A stretch of 47,522 nt of DNA from positions 1-47,522 of the forward strand of contig CABSJA010000012.1 in NCBI GenBank assembly GCA_902477915.1, written 5' to 3'. The notes under the pieces were generated by a model, which saw only the letters and a list, made by a program, of their open reading frames with translations, ran no database searches and had not been told where the DNA came from. Positions 8,874 through 17,914 of the stretch are shown one piece after another. The number at the start of each line of letters is the position of its first letter. The stretch's first letter is position 1. The DNA is from an uncultured Veillonella sp. Lineage in GTDB: Bacteria; Bacillota; Negativicutes; Veillonellales; Veillonellaceae. The translations under genes were made by a program, and so were the position numbers.

Positions 8874-9758
8874 TCTCTGTTCTCCTTATGTATGAGTTAA
8901 AAATATAGCTCTCCAACTACATTAATATAGTCATTATATATATATGCTTTCATTTTGGTGAAAGCCACAACACCATATAGAGTTGACTATATATATAATA
9001 TTATATAACTTATTTATCTATTATCATACCTTATACAACAGGAATGAGCAAAAGATGAATGTATATGCGAGTTTATAAGCCTGTTCTTCATGTTTTGAGA
9101 GCTTAAAAACGAAGAAAACTTGAAACTTAATGAATTCTGCTAATGAATGAAGATGAACTATATCGAAGATTGCCGTATGCGCATAGATGGACAGGATTTT
9201 GCCAATTTTGGCGAGTGTGAAAGAAATCACTAAAAAAACTTATGATAATAATTATCAGAGAGTTAAATACCAATAATAGCCGTAGAAATTTGATGATTTT
9301 CGATGATTAAAATCTAGGTAGTTTTAGTAGGAATTTAACGGATATTAATTATTATGAACAGTTTGGTAATCTTATAAAGTCAGTATTAATAAGACTTGTT
9401 AAGGGTCTAGCGGAAATAAAAATATACAAAAATTTCGGAACCGAATTACTTTCGTAATATCCTTAACTTCCTGTATGAAATATTCATAAATCTATTTTAA
9501 ATGTTCATAAGTAAACAAGAAAAATACTAAGTGAAATAAATTATCAGTTAGATTAATCAAAATTAATTATGCATAATAGGGTTTAGACATCATACAAAAT
9601 GCTCTCTATAATTATAGGTAAAGAAATAAGAAGAATCGCATAAGTATGAGGTTTTTCTTGAAAGAAAAATGATTAGGTTATCAAAAATTTTTATAAGTTT
9701 TTGAAATGAGATAGTCTAACAAGTTTTCTTATTAATAGGTAGTTATGAGGAGGTCATT
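8874..9758. other. 885-base AT-rich spacer between two-component system and sdh operon
   Basis: No convincing gene lies here. A 68-codon - strand frame at 9024-9230 has low-complexity composition and no ribosome binding site. Visible elements are the GCTTTCA/TGAAAGC inverted repeat (8946-8965) near the response-regulator promoter, a perfect Fur box (9243-9257), and a pairing GTTAAGG (about 9397)/CCTTAAC (about 9460) that could fold an RNA. The spacer is long for this compact chromosome, so an unannotated small RNA or a long sdh leader is possible. Confidence 0.5.
9243..9257. promoter_or_regulatory. Perfect 7-1-7 Fur box
   Basis: TGATAATAATTATCA matches the Bacillus-type Fur consensus TGATAATNATTATCA at every position and is a perfect palindrome. 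A TATGAT hexamer (9241-9246) overlaps it, as expected if Fur blocks a promoter. It sits about 500 bases before sdhA and 370 bases before the divergent response regulator, so the regulated transcript is not obvious. Confidence 0.7.
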
Positions 9759-11477
9759 ATGGAACAGTTTGATGTTCTAGTAGTAGGTAGCGGTGGCGCC
9801 GGCATGCGTGCGGCTCTTGAAGTAGGTCGTCGCAAAGGCTTAAAAGTAGCTCTTATTACTAAAATTTTCCCAACTCGCTCTGCAACAGCAATGGCGCAAG
9901 GCGGTGTAAATGCATGTTTGAATAACGTTGCAGCTGAAGATACAATCGAAACTCATACTTTCGATACAGTAAAAGGTTCTGACTATCTTGGCGACCAAGA
10001 TGCGATTGAATTCTTCTGCTCTCGTTGTCCAGAAGGCGTACTTGAAATGGACCACATGGGGGCTCCATTCTCCCGTACTCAAGAAAACAAAATTGCGCAA
10101 CGTAACTTCGGTGGTCAATCCTATCCACGTACTTGCTACTCTGCGGATAAAACTGGTCACGTTATTTTGCACACAACTTACGAACAATGCTTGAAAGAAG
10201 GCGTACACTTCTTACAAGAATGGTACCTTTTAGATCTTGTTAAATCTGCAGAAGGTCACGTTGGTGGCGCTGTAGTTTGGAACATGAAAGAAGGTCGCGT
10301 AGAACAAATTAAAGCTAAAGCTATTATCTTGTCTACTGGTGGTGCAGGCCGTATCTTCTGGACTCGTACTACTAACCCATTCCTTTCCACAGGCGATGGT
10401 ATGGCAGCAGCGTTCCGCGCTGGTAATGCATTGAAAGATATGGAAATGATTCAATTCCATCCAACTGGTCTTGGTCGTACTGGTATCTTGATGTCCGAAG
10501 CGGTTCGTGGTGAAGGTGGTTACCTTCTTAACGCTGAAGGCGAACGTTTCATGAAAAAATATGCGCCTAACAAAATGGAATTAGCATCCCGTGACGTTGT
10601 AGCGAAAGCAATCGAAGATGAAATCGCTGCAGGTCGTGGTTTCGGTTCTGGTCTTAACGCATACGTAGTAGCTGACCTTCGTCACTTAGGTCCTGAAGTT
10701 ATCATCGAAAAACTTCATGGTATCCGTGACTTGGCTATGACTTTCGAACATTGCGATCCATTGACTCAACCAGTACCTATTCGTCCTACATGTCACTATA
10801 CAATGGGCGGTATCGACGTAGTAGATTACAAAACTTGTGCATGTGAATTGCCTGGTTTGTTCTCCTCCGGCGAAGCTTCTTGTATCTCCATCCATGGTGC
10901 TAACCGTTTAGGTGGTAACTCCTTGGCAGACGGCGTAGTATTCGGTAAAGTATCCGGTGCTGGCGCAGCTGACTATGCTGAAACACATGAACAACCTAAC
11001 GTAGATGCAGAATTAGCTGCAGCTGCTAAACACTGGGAAGAAAAATTCACTGAAGTAACAACTCGTGAAGGTGGCCGTCCAGTAGTTGAAATCCGCGATG
11101 CATTGGCTGATGCAATGTGGAACAAAGTAGGTATCTTCCGTAATGAAGAAGGTATTACTGAAGCATTAAAAGAAATCGATCAATTGATGGAAGATTACAA
11201 AACTTGTTATGTAGGTGACCCTGAACGTACTTACAACATGGCATTCGTTAACTATTGTGAAATCGGTTCCATGTTAACAGTAGCTAAAGCTATTGCTATG
11301 GGCGCTTTACACCGTCGTGAATCTCGTGGTGCTCATATCCGTGAAGACCATCCAAAACGTAATGATGAAAGATACTTAAAACACTCTTTGATCAAATTGG
11401 GTGCTAACGGCGAGTACGAATTGACTGAACGCGACGTAGTGTTCACTAAATACGAACCACAAGAAAGGAAGTACTAA
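9759..11477 (+). CDS. sdhA: Succinate dehydrogenase/fumarate reductase flavoprotein subunit
   Basis: The 572-residue FAD subunit interconverts fumarate and succinate in the cytoplasm. It has VVGSGGAGMRAALEVG at the N-terminus for FAD binding, AQGGVNACL, the substrate region FHPTGLGRTGILMSE, the catalytic-Arg stretch after AVRGEGG, and HGANRLGGNSLADGVVFG for flavin and substrate near residue 380. The place of the covalent-flavin His of classical SdhA/FrdA (TRSHT) reads TRSAT here, so FAD is probably bound non-covalently. There is no Tat signal, so the enzyme faces the cytoplasm. AGGAGG lies eight bases upstream. It leads a three-gene operon with one base between genes 1 and 2. In a lactate-to-propionate fermenter it would run as fumarate reductase. 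Confidence 0.95.
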   Translation: MEQFDVLVVGSGGAGMRAALEVGRRKGLKVALITKIFPTRSATAMAQGGVNACLNNVAAEDTIETHTFDTVKGSDYLGDQDAIEFFCSRCPEGVLEMDHMGAPFSRTQENKIAQRNFGGQSYPRTCYSADKTGHVILHTTYEQCLKEGVHFLQEWYLLDLVKSAEGHVGGAVVWNMKEGRVEQIKAKAIILSTGGAGRIFWTRTTNPFLSTGDGMAAAFRAGNALKDMEMIQFHPTGLGRTGILMSEAVRGEGGYLLNAEGERFMKKYAPNKMELASRDVVAKAIEDEIAAGRGFGSGLNAYVVADLRHLGPEVIIEKLHGIRDLAMTFEHCDPLTQPVPIRPTCHYTMGGIDVVDYKTCACELPGLFSSGEASCISIHGANRLGGNSLADGVVFGKVSGAGAADYAETHEQPNVDAELAAAAKHWEEKFTEVTTREGGRPVVEIRDALADAMWNKVGIFRNEEGITEALKEIDQLMEDYKTCYVGDPERTYNMAFVNYCEIGSMLTVAKAIAMGALHRRESRGAHIREDHPKRNDERYLKHSLIKLGANGEYELTERDVVFTKYEPQERKY

Positions 11478-11478
11478 G

Positions 11479-12441
11479 ATGAGACAAATCACCTACCATA
11501 TTCACCGTTACCAACAAGGTCGCGCGTTTGTACAGACTTTCAAATTCGACTATGAAGCTGACCGTACAATTCTTTGGGGCCTTCAAAAAATTAAAGATAC
11601 TCAAGATCCAACTTTAACATTCTTGGCAGCTTGCCGTTCCGCAGTTTGCGGCGCTTGCTCCATTCGTGTAAATGGCGAAGCAATGCTTGGTTGCGAAGCT
11701 AAAATCGACGAATTAACAGAACGTTATGGTACTGATGAATTGACAATTGCACCTATTGGCAACTTCCGCGTTATCCGTGACTTAGTTGTTGACTGGGAAG
11801 CAAAAGTTGATCGTTTGAAAACAGTTGCTCCTTGGATTTTCCTTAAAGCTGAATTCAACGAAGGGGACAAAATCGTTCGCCAAACTCCAGCTGACTTCAA
11901 AAAATTCGTTGCTGGTACAGAATGTATCCTTTGTGGTTGCTGCGCATCTGAATGTAACAAATTGACTGCACGTCAAGATGATTTCTTAGAACCATATGTA
12001 TTCACAAAAGCTAACCGTTTCGTATTGGATAGCCGTGATGATGCACCTATGGCTCACATTCAACCTGCATTCGACAACGGTCTTTGGAAATGTGTTCACT
12101 GCATGAACTGTATCTCCCGTTGCCCTAAACACTTAAAACCTGCTCAAGATATTTCCAACTTGCGTAAAGAAGCTACAAAAGCTGGTCTTACTAACAGCAA
12201 AGGCGTTCGCCATGCAGTTGCTTTCAAAGACGATCTCTACAAAACTGGTCGCTTGAAAGAAGTTTCTATGAGCTTGAAATCTGATGGTGTTGTTGATTCC
12301 GCTAAACAAGCATTCTATGCTTTACGTTTGTGGAAACACAGCAAAATCAATCCATTCGAACTTGTAGTACCTCAAAAACCTGTAAATGGTATTGATGGTG
12401 TTCGCAGACTTATGAAAGCAGCTGAGGAGGTAAGCAAATAA
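11479..12441 (+). CDS. sdhB: Succinate dehydrogenase/fumarate reductase iron-sulfur subunit
   Basis: The 320-residue electron-transfer subunit has an N-terminal ferredoxin domain with the [2Fe-2S] ligands in CRSAVCGACSIRVNG and a later Cys in LGC (about residues 52-75). The two C-terminal cluster motifs are CILCGCCASECN (about 152-163) and CVHCMNCISRCPKHLKP (about 206-222). It is longer than the usual 230-260 residues because of a C-terminal tail of about 90 residues after the last cluster, ending in a Lys/Trp-rich helix. It starts one base after the sdhA stop and ends overlapping the next ATG by one base. It passes electrons between the flavoprotein and the CCG-domain subunit. Confidence 0.95.
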   Translation: MRQITYHIHRYQQGRAFVQTFKFDYEADRTILWGLQKIKDTQDPTLTFLAACRSAVCGACSIRVNGEAMLGCEAKIDELTERYGTDELTIAPIGNFRVIRDLVVDWEAKVDRLKTVAPWIFLKAEFNEGDKIVRQTPADFKKFVAGTECILCGCCASECNKLTARQDDFLEPYVFTKANRFVLDSRDDAPMAHIQPAFDNGLWKCVHCMNCISRCPKHLKPAQDISNLRKEATKAGLTNSKGVRHAVAFKDDLYKTGRLKEVSMSLKSDGVVDSAKQAFYALRLWKHSKINPFELVVPQKPVNGIDGVRRLMKAAEEVSK

Positions 12442-13316
12442 TGAAATACGCATTTTTCCCAGGTTGCGTTCTTGAAAGCGCTGCCAAAGAAGACTACTTA
12501 GCAACAGTTGCTGTAGCTAAAAAATTAGGCATCGAGTTGGAAGAACTTGACGGTTGGACTTGCTGCGGCGCGTCCCACGTTCAAGACATCGCTCCAGAAA
12601 TTACACTTGCTACAAATGCTCGTAACATTGCATTGGCAGAAGAAAAAGGTTTGAACCTTTTAACTGTATGTAACACTTGTACTTTGATGCTTCGTGAAGC
12701 TAAAAACGAGCTTGATAAAAACGAAAAAGAAAAGAACGAAGTTAACAAAAAATTAGCTCAAATCGGTAAACAATACCGCGGTACAACTGATATTACTCAT
12801 TTCTTATGGGTATTAATCCGCGATTACGGTTTGGATAAATTGAAAGCTAAAGTTGTTAAACCTTTAACTGGTTTACGTGTAGCTGAATACTATGGTTGCC
12901 ATATTCTTCGTCCTCAAACTGAATTGGGCTTCGAAGATTATCAAATGCCTACATCCTTAGCAGATTTGATCTCTGCTATCGGTGCTACACCAATCGACTT
13001 CTCCCGTAAACTTGATTGCTGCGGTTTCCATGCTGTATACCCTGCACATGATTCCGTAATGCAAATGACTGGCTCCATCAACAAAGATGCAGCTACAGAA
13101 GGCGCAGATTGCGTAGTAACTCCTTGCCCACTTTGCCAAATGCAACTTGATATGTTCCAAAAAGAAGCAAAAGAAGTTGTTGGCGGTGGCAAAGATATGC
13201 CAATCTTGCACATGTCCCAATTAGTGGGTCTTGCTCTTGGCATCTCCCCTGAAGAAATGGGCATGCCTAAACGTCACTTAACTGATACTGCAGCAGTGAC
13301 TAAATTCGTTGGTTAA
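12441..13316 (+). CDS. CCG-domain quinone-interacting subunit (SdhE/HdrB-like)
   Basis: The 291-residue protein has two Cys-rich CCG domains like heterodisulfide reductase subunit B. The first has FPGCVLE, WTCCGASH and CNTC; the second has YYGCHILRP, LDCCGFH and TPCPLC. There are no membrane spans. This places the complex in the class E SQR/QFR group, in which a CCG protein replaces the classical cytochrome b anchor and is thought to carry an unusual iron-sulfur centre and contact the membrane and (methyl)menaquinone, as in MfrABE of epsilonproteobacteria. The same domain is fused into TfrB of methanogen thiol:fumarate reductase, so a thiol partner is an alternative. It is the last gene of the sdh operon and is followed by a strong terminator. 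Confidence 0.9.
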   Translation: MKYAFFPGCVLESAAKEDYLATVAVAKKLGIELEELDGWTCCGASHVQDIAPEITLATNARNIALAEEKGLNLLTVCNTCTLMLREAKNELDKNEKEKNEVNKKLAQIGKQYRGTTDITHFLWVLIRDYGLDKLKAKVVKPLTGLRVAEYYGCHILRPQTELGFEDYQMPTSLADLISAIGATPIDFSRKLDCCGFHAVYPAHDSVMQMTGSINKDAATEGADCVVTPCPLCQMQLDMFQKEAKEVVGGGKDMPILHMSQLVGLALGISPEEMGMPKRHLTDTAAVTKFVG

Positions 13317-13392
13317 TTCGTTTGATTTAGACATGACCTCAGTTGGTCCTCGTATTGTCTTAAATCTAAACCTATTATCATAATTACCAGAA

Positions 13393-13425
13393 GAACCCCC
13401 TAGCTTAGGCTAGGGGGTTTTTCTT
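13393..13425 (+). terminator. Terminator of the sdh operon
   Basis: An 11-bp stem AACCCCCTAGC/GCTAGGGGGTT with a TTAG loop and a T-rich tail, about 77 bases after the sdh operon stop. Confidence 0.93.
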
Positions 13426-13454
13426 TTGATATCAGGTCATAATTGTAGTATAAT
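13426..13454 (+). promoter_or_regulatory. Strong promoter after the sdh terminator
   Basis: TTGATA, a 17-base spacer and TATAAT. Transcription would begin near 13461, about 225 bases before the next gene, so that gene has a long leader or there is a separate short RNA. Confidence 0.65.
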
Positions 13455-13481
13455 AAAAACATTAATTGTATGCACTTATAT

Positions 13482-13512
13482 GAGTAACAACTAATGTGTT
13501 GTTACTTTTAAT
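13482..13512 (+). terminator. Early terminator-like hairpin in the leader of the kinase-fold gene
   Basis: AGTAACAAC and GTTGTTAC form a stem around TAATGT and are followed by TTTTAATT. It lies about 30 bases after the predicted transcription start, so it would either attenuate the downstream gene or end a transcript of about 50 nt. Nothing else is recognised between here and 13684. Confidence 0.45.
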
Positions 13513-13684
13513 TAATTATAGAGATATATAATCTATTTGAATAAGAATGGATATGAACAAATATGAGGCTATGTGTAATGAGTGCACTTACTTAGCCTAG
13601 ATGGAGAGTTTTGTATTCAATAATTTAGATTCTGTATAAATGGGAGTATTAGTGTTGTAGAGTGTTATACAAGGGGAGGCCATA

Positions 13685-14431
13685 ATGAATGATATGTTAT
13701 TAGAATATATCGATCGCATGATTGATCAAGAGAAAGACCATCGTGTTTTTCCTGTAGAGTTTAACGATAAAACCTATTATGTAAAGCAAGATATCAGTAA
13801 TCGCCGCTCTAGTTGGATTAAACCATCTCCTAGAGCTGCCTTTGATTATGAGTTCTATAAAATATCCTTTATAAATACACAGCTACCTGTAGCGCCTGTA
13901 ATTGCTGGATTTAGAGAGCATTATTTCGTTACAGAAGGGTCTGGTAAAACATTAACCTATTATAGCGAATTGCCGGCTCAACATCCTGATGATGATAGCT
14001 TACAAGATATGGTGACTCATATCTTCTATATCTTTGGTAAAACATTGGGACAACTCCATGACTATGGTTTATCTCATGGGCGCCCTGCCATGAGAGATAT
14101 TACCTATGATCCTGATACAGATAAGATTACTTTGTTAGATTGGGAAAATGGCCGTCGTTGGCCTGAATTAACAGCGCAAGGTTGGGATTTGCTGATCTTC
14201 GTTCACAGCTACTTGCGTGAAGATAATTTGCCGATTTCTTACCTATATGCCATGATGAATGGTTATAGCTCTGCTCGTACGGCTCGAGATACTGTATTAC
14301 ATGTGAAAGATGTTTTACGTAAACACGAATGTCTCTTTAAATTCTGTCGTATGTTAAATCCATTACACTTTGTGGATACAGAAGCAGCCGTTAAAGCCTA
14401 TGACTTTATGTTGGCATTGAAAACCGAATAG
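13685..14431 (+). CDS. Protein-kinase-fold (Kdo/InaA-like) phosphotransferase, putative
   Basis: The 248-residue protein has a kinase-like C-lobe. LHDYGLSHGRPAMRDITYD (about 134-152) resembles the catalytic loop of lipopolysaccharide/RIO/APH-type kinases, and ITLLDWENGRRW (about 158-169) fits the metal-binding DF/DWE strand. An N-terminal lobe with KTYYVKQDIS could supply the ATP-contacting Lys. Lipopolysaccharide-kinase-like proteins fit a diderm Firmicute with an outer membrane, but the substrate is inferred only. The start has GGGGAGG spaced well from ATG 13685. It is monocistronic, with its own promoter and a perfect terminator behind. Confidence 0.65.
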   Translation: MNDMLLEYIDRMIDQEKDHRVFPVEFNDKTYYVKQDISNRRSSWIKPSPRAAFDYEFYKISFINTQLPVAPVIAGFREHYFVTEGSGKTLTYYSELPAQHPDDDSLQDMVTHIFYIFGKTLGQLHDYGLSHGRPAMRDITYDPDTDKITLLDWENGRRWPELTAQGWDLLIFVHSYLREDNLPISYLYAMMNGYSSARTARDTVLHVKDVLRKHECLFKFCRMLNPLHFVDTEAAVKAYDFMLALKTE

Positions 14432-14492
14432 TGTTGAATTTAAGTGTTTTAACATACTGGTACTATTGCTAATGGTCCTTTATAGTGTTTAT

Positions 14493-14546
14493 AGACCTTT
14501 ACTGTTCCTAGTTATATATAGCTAGGAACAGTAAAGGTCTTTTTAT
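14493..14546 (+). terminator. Terminator of the kinase-fold gene
   Basis: A 19-bp perfect stem from AGACCTTTACTG to its complement around an AT-rich loop, then TTTTTATATTT. Bases 14547-14768 hold no gene apart from a short frame extending the next gene upstream without a ribosome binding site. Confidence 0.93.
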
Positions 14547-14768
14547 ATTTATAAGGACCTTATTGCTTTAATACTGCTGTAAGCTTAATGAAATATATGT
14601 TGTTACTTTTGTATCTATATAGCTGTTATAAGAAGTATATAGTTACCGCTATAAGTACAGAGTTAGAGTCGTAGTTCCCAAACTTTCACAATGATTACCG
14701 TAATTACTCTAGAGGGGGTTGTCGAGAGGGGCCCTCAGGAATATAAGAGGGTGAAAGGAGGTGATACG

Positions 14769-14975
14769 ATGGCTAACATTAAACGCACAAAATTGGTATT
14801 GCGCTTTAACATCGGCACCGAAGATGCGCCGAAGTACAAAGACGTAACCTATACTCGTGTTGCAGAAGAAGCGTCCGACGATAATGTGAAAACCGTTGGT
14901 AATGCGCTGGCAGCCTTGTATGACCACAGCTTGTCCGACGTGGTCCGCGTCAATGAAGTATCCTTAGGACATTAA
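14769..14975 (+). CDS. DUF1659 family small protein
   Basis: The 68-residue protein begins MANIKRTKLVLRFNIG. It has the DUF1659 pattern of a beta hairpin (KLVLRFNIGTEDAPKYKDVTYTRV) followed by a helix with VGNALAALYDHSLSDVVRVNEV. AAAGGAGGTGATACG before ATG 14769 is a near-perfect Shine-Dalgarno site and overrules the upstream in-frame ATG at 14691. The function of the family is unknown. In Firmicutes it is commonly beside DUF2922, which is also the next gene here, so a joint role is likely. The 13-mer AAACTTTCACAAT lies 76 bases before the start; the same 13-mer sits at the same distance from the corA-like gene. Confidence 0.85.
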   Translation: MANIKRTKLVLRFNIGTEDAPKYKDVTYTRVAEEASDDNVKTVGNALAALYDHSLSDVVRVNEVSLGH

Positions 14976-15210
14976 TCACAATGATTAATTACTTTTGTAG
15001 GTGATCCAAACACATCCTTATTGCTGATTTTATATACCTATAAATAGTCGTAACAGGGTATAGAAATCGCAAGTCCACACATTCCCATCCTTATTGATAT
15101 GAATCGTAGATAGACATATTTGATCTTAGAGGAACTATATAATTCCAACGATTGCCTCGTTCTATCTAGATTTGAGAACTTGTTTATGAAACGTGAAAGG
15201 AGGCGCCCAC

Positions 15211-15432
15211 ATGGCGGAAAAACGCGTTGTATATCTTACATTTTCTACGGTCGGTGGTAAAAGCACATCAGTCACAATTAGTGCTCCTCGTGCTGGAATT
15301 ACTTTACAAGATGCTAAAACAGCGGCTAATGCGCTAGTAGCTAACAAAGTAATCCTTGGTTCTGGTGATGCAGAACTTGCTGCATTTACTACGGCTCGTG
15401 AAGTAACAACTCAAACTACTGAATTGCAATAA
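15211..15432 (+). CDS. DUF2922 family small protein
   Basis: The 73-residue protein runs from MAEKRVVYLTFSTVGGK through a central VTISAPRAGITLQDAKTAANALV to a Thr-rich tail. This is the DUF2922 pattern of a beta pair followed by one helix. GAAAGGAGGCG before ATG 15211 decides the start over an in-frame ATG at 15193. It is separated from the DUF1659 gene by 235 bases with no terminator, so it could be co-transcribed or have its own promoter. No function is established for the family. Confidence 0.85.
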   Translation: MAEKRVVYLTFSTVGGKSTSVTISAPRAGITLQDAKTAANALVANKVILGSGDAELAAFTTAREVTTQTTELQ

Positions 15433-15451
15433 TCGTATACAGTTAAATAGT

Positions 15452-15486
15452 AAAAAGGCTTTCACCTGTGGTGAGGGCCTTTTTAT
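15452..15486 (+). terminator. Terminator after DUF2922
   Basis: AAAAAGGC pairs with GCCTTTTT, and TCACC with GGTGA, around a small loop, with a T-rich 3' flank. Confidence 0.9.
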
Positions 15487-15593
15487 TATGGTAAAATATA
15501 AGGTATACCGAATAGGTATGATAACAATGAAAATGCTATGTGCAAAATTTTGTACATATGGAACCCATATGGGAATTTAAAAGGGGTAAAACA

Positions 15594-16181
15594 GTGGAAT
15601 ATATTATTTCGTTCATGGAAACGTATGGCTATGCAGCCATGTTTATTGCAATGGTTCTGGAAAATGCTAACATTCCTATTCCTAGTGAAATCGTCCTTGG
15701 CTTTGCAGGATATCTAATCGCTCAAGGTATATTTGATCTACATACGACTATGGTTGTAGGTATTTTAGCAGGGATTGTGGGCTCTATTTTATCCTACTGG
15801 ATGGGTGAGTACGGTGGACGTCCACTCCTTTTGAAATACGGTAAATACATATTCTTTAATGAACATAAATTTGAACTCGCTGAAAAGATGTTTAATAAAT
15901 ATGGTGGGGCTGCGGTATTCTTTGGCCGTTTGTTGCCAGGTGTTCGTACGTTCATTTCCTTCCCGGCTGGTATGGCTCGTTATCCTATGTGGCATTTTGT
16001 CATTTGGACAGTACTCGGTACGATTCCTTGGACAATCCTTCTCGTTTATTTAGGAAAAGTGCTTGGTGAAAATTGGAAGGATCTAATCCAATACAATCAT
16101 GAGTTCTTGATTATTATGATTGTTGTATTCGTTATTATAGCTGCTGTGTTGGGCTTTAAATACTATCGCAATCGCCGATAA
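15594..16181 (+). CDS. DedA family membrane protein
   Basis: The 195-residue integral membrane protein belongs to the DedA/SNARE-associated family, members of which recycle lipid carriers and support membrane homeostasis. Recognisable are ENANIPIPSEIVLGFAGYL, YGGRPLLLKYG and the signature FGRLLPGVRTFISFPAGMAR with its conserved arginines. The C-terminal membrane helix is followed by FKYYRNRR, which should lie in the cytoplasm. The frame is open from 15540, but AAGGGG followed by GTG 15594 is the best initiation site, so it begins with GTG. It is 11 bases ahead of the glycosyltransferase gene and surely in one operon with it, a sensible link if both handle a polyprenyl-phosphate carrier. Confidence 0.9.
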   Translation: MEYIISFMETYGYAAMFIAMVLENANIPIPSEIVLGFAGYLIAQGIFDLHTTMVVGILAGIVGSILSYWMGEYGGRPLLLKYGKYIFFNEHKFELAEKMFNKYGGAAVFFGRLLPGVRTFISFPAGMARYPMWHFVIWTVLGTIPWTILLVYLGKVLGENWKDLIQYNHEFLIIMIVVFVIIAAVLGFKYYRNRR

Positions 16182-16192
16182 GGAGGCCCTTT

Positions 16193-17824
16193 ATGAAACT
16201 TTCACGATTAACACCAGTCGTATTCATTGTATGGCTCGTTTTTTATTTGTTTGGCAATAATATGTTGCCTGTTACCGATCCTGTTGAATCCAACTATGCG
16301 TTAACGGCTAAAGAAATGGTTCTCTCTGGGGATTGGTTGTCACCTCAAATTTATGGTACCTATTGGTACGATAAACCAATTATGATTTACTGGCTCATCG
16401 CCCTTGGATTTAAAATCTTTGGTATCGCCGATTGGGTAGTTCGTTTACCAAGTGCTATCTTTGGGGCCTTGTCAGTGGCAACAATGTATCAATCGATGCG
16501 CACTATGAGCGGCAAGTGGGCCCTCGGCTTAATTGGGGCCGCTGTACTTGGTACATCCCTTATGTTCTGGACCGTAGCCCATGGCGTTATTACGGACATG
16601 GTGCTGCTGTATACAACAATCATGGTTATGATCTATTCCTATAAGGGGATGGTGGAACAGAAACCGCATGCTATGATTGTGGCCTATATCTTTGCGGCCC
16701 TCGGGGTGCTCACGAAGGGGCCAGTTGCCCTAGTATTACCGGGCATGATTTTGCTCGTCTTTGCTGGTATCAATCGCTCTTGGTCGATGGTGAAAGCCAT
16801 CTTTGATTGGCGTGGCATCCTTGCCTTTTGTGTAGTCTGCTTACCGTGGTATGTGTATATGTACAGCGTTCACGGTCAGGATTTCATCAATGGCTTCTTA
16901 GGGCTACACAATGTAACACGGGCCACACAATCTGAACACCCTGAAGATAATGTGTGGTGGTATTATATCGCCATCTTCCTAGGTGCTTCTCTGCCGTGGA
17001 CCGGTGCCGTTATTTATGGTATTATCGATGGCTTTAAACAACGACATACCGGTTTTATCTATAATATGACTTGGGGCGTAGGCATTCTTTTATTCTATAC
17101 CTTAATGGCTACAAAATATCCTTTATATACATTCGTCAGCTTAGTTCCATTTAGTGCTATTGGTGCTATGGGCGTTATGAAGATTATACGTAAAGGTAAA
17201 TCGAGAGCTATAAAATGGGTTATTATGGGGCCTACCTTACTCTTATGGATCGCTTACGTTGCGGGCTCATTCTTCGCACCGTGGGGCTTCTATTTCTTGC
17301 TCTATGTTGTGGTGGCTGTAGCCGTACTCCTTTTATTCCACGCATGGTATACGAAAAAAGGGTATCGCCTTGTTAGTATTATTGTCCTAGGTACTATGGT
17401 TATTTCCTCCATCGTTGTTGTGGAAGGTTTAGAACCATTTGTTAAACAGCGTAGTAATGTCGATGTAGTGCCCGTAGTAGACTCTTATGATGGTGATATC
17501 TATTACTACAATGGGTATAGTACAGCTGCTGTATACTATACAGGTCATAAGATTATTAAGATTAATGGTGATGAAAGCCGTTGGGATGATCGAGATAAAT
17601 TGAAAAAACGCAGTGCTGAATGGTCCAAGAAATACCTTATGGAACAAGTTGACGAAGAGGAGTTCAACAAGATTATCGCGTCTGGTAAACCTGTAATGTT
17701 AATCGTTCCAAAAGGAGAGATTAAGCACTTCCGTCAATCTTCTATTTATTCAAATGTATCTGAATCTAGCGAAGCAGGTACATCCGAGGTATATGTATTA
17801 AATAAAAAGTCTTTCTTCAAGTAA
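16193..17824 (+). CDS. GT39/ArnT-like membrane glycosyltransferase
   Basis: The 543-residue multi-spanning protein starts with a membrane helix, then DPVESNYALTAKEMVLSGDW. This is the conserved acidic first outer loop of GT-C/PMT-type transferases (the Asp-Glu pair is catalytic in ArnT). YWYDKPIMIYWLIALGF follows, then about ten further helices and a soluble C-terminal domain of about 110 residues. The family uses a polyprenyl-phosphate sugar and modifies lipid A or cell-envelope polymers on the outer face of the membrane. The acceptor is unknown here. GGAGG precedes the start, and the gene follows DedA in the same operon. Confidence 0.85.
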   Translation: MKLSRLTPVVFIVWLVFYLFGNNMLPVTDPVESNYALTAKEMVLSGDWLSPQIYGTYWYDKPIMIYWLIALGFKIFGIADWVVRLPSAIFGALSVATMYQSMRTMSGKWALGLIGAAVLGTSLMFWTVAHGVITDMVLLYTTIMVMIYSYKGMVEQKPHAMIVAYIFAALGVLTKGPVALVLPGMILLVFAGINRSWSMVKAIFDWRGILAFCVVCLPWYVYMYSVHGQDFINGFLGLHNVTRATQSEHPEDNVWWYYIAIFLGASLPWTGAVIYGIIDGFKQRHTGFIYNMTWGVGILLFYTLMATKYPLYTFVSLVPFSAIGAMGVMKIIRKGKSRAIKWVIMGPTLLLWIAYVAGSFFAPWGFYFLLYVVVAVAVLLLFHAWYTKKGYRLVSIIVLGTMVISSIVVVEGLEPFVKQRSNVDVVPVVDSYDGDIYYYNGYSTAAVYYTGHKIIKINGDESRWDDRDKLKKRSAEWSKKYLMEQVDEEEFNKIIASGKPVMLIVPKGEIKHFRQSSIYSNVSESSEAGTSEVYVLNKKSFFK

Positions 17825-17914
17825 ATATATACATATGCGATATCAGTAAATATATAGAGTATAACTAAATATATATGAAATAACTTAATACAATGTGTGA
17901 ATAACGCGCATATA

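Noticed and set aside
9024..9230. Minus-strand frame of 68 codons in the spacer before sdhA
   Set aside because: Low-complexity composition, no ribosome binding site and no family likeness; probably chance in AT-rich DNA.
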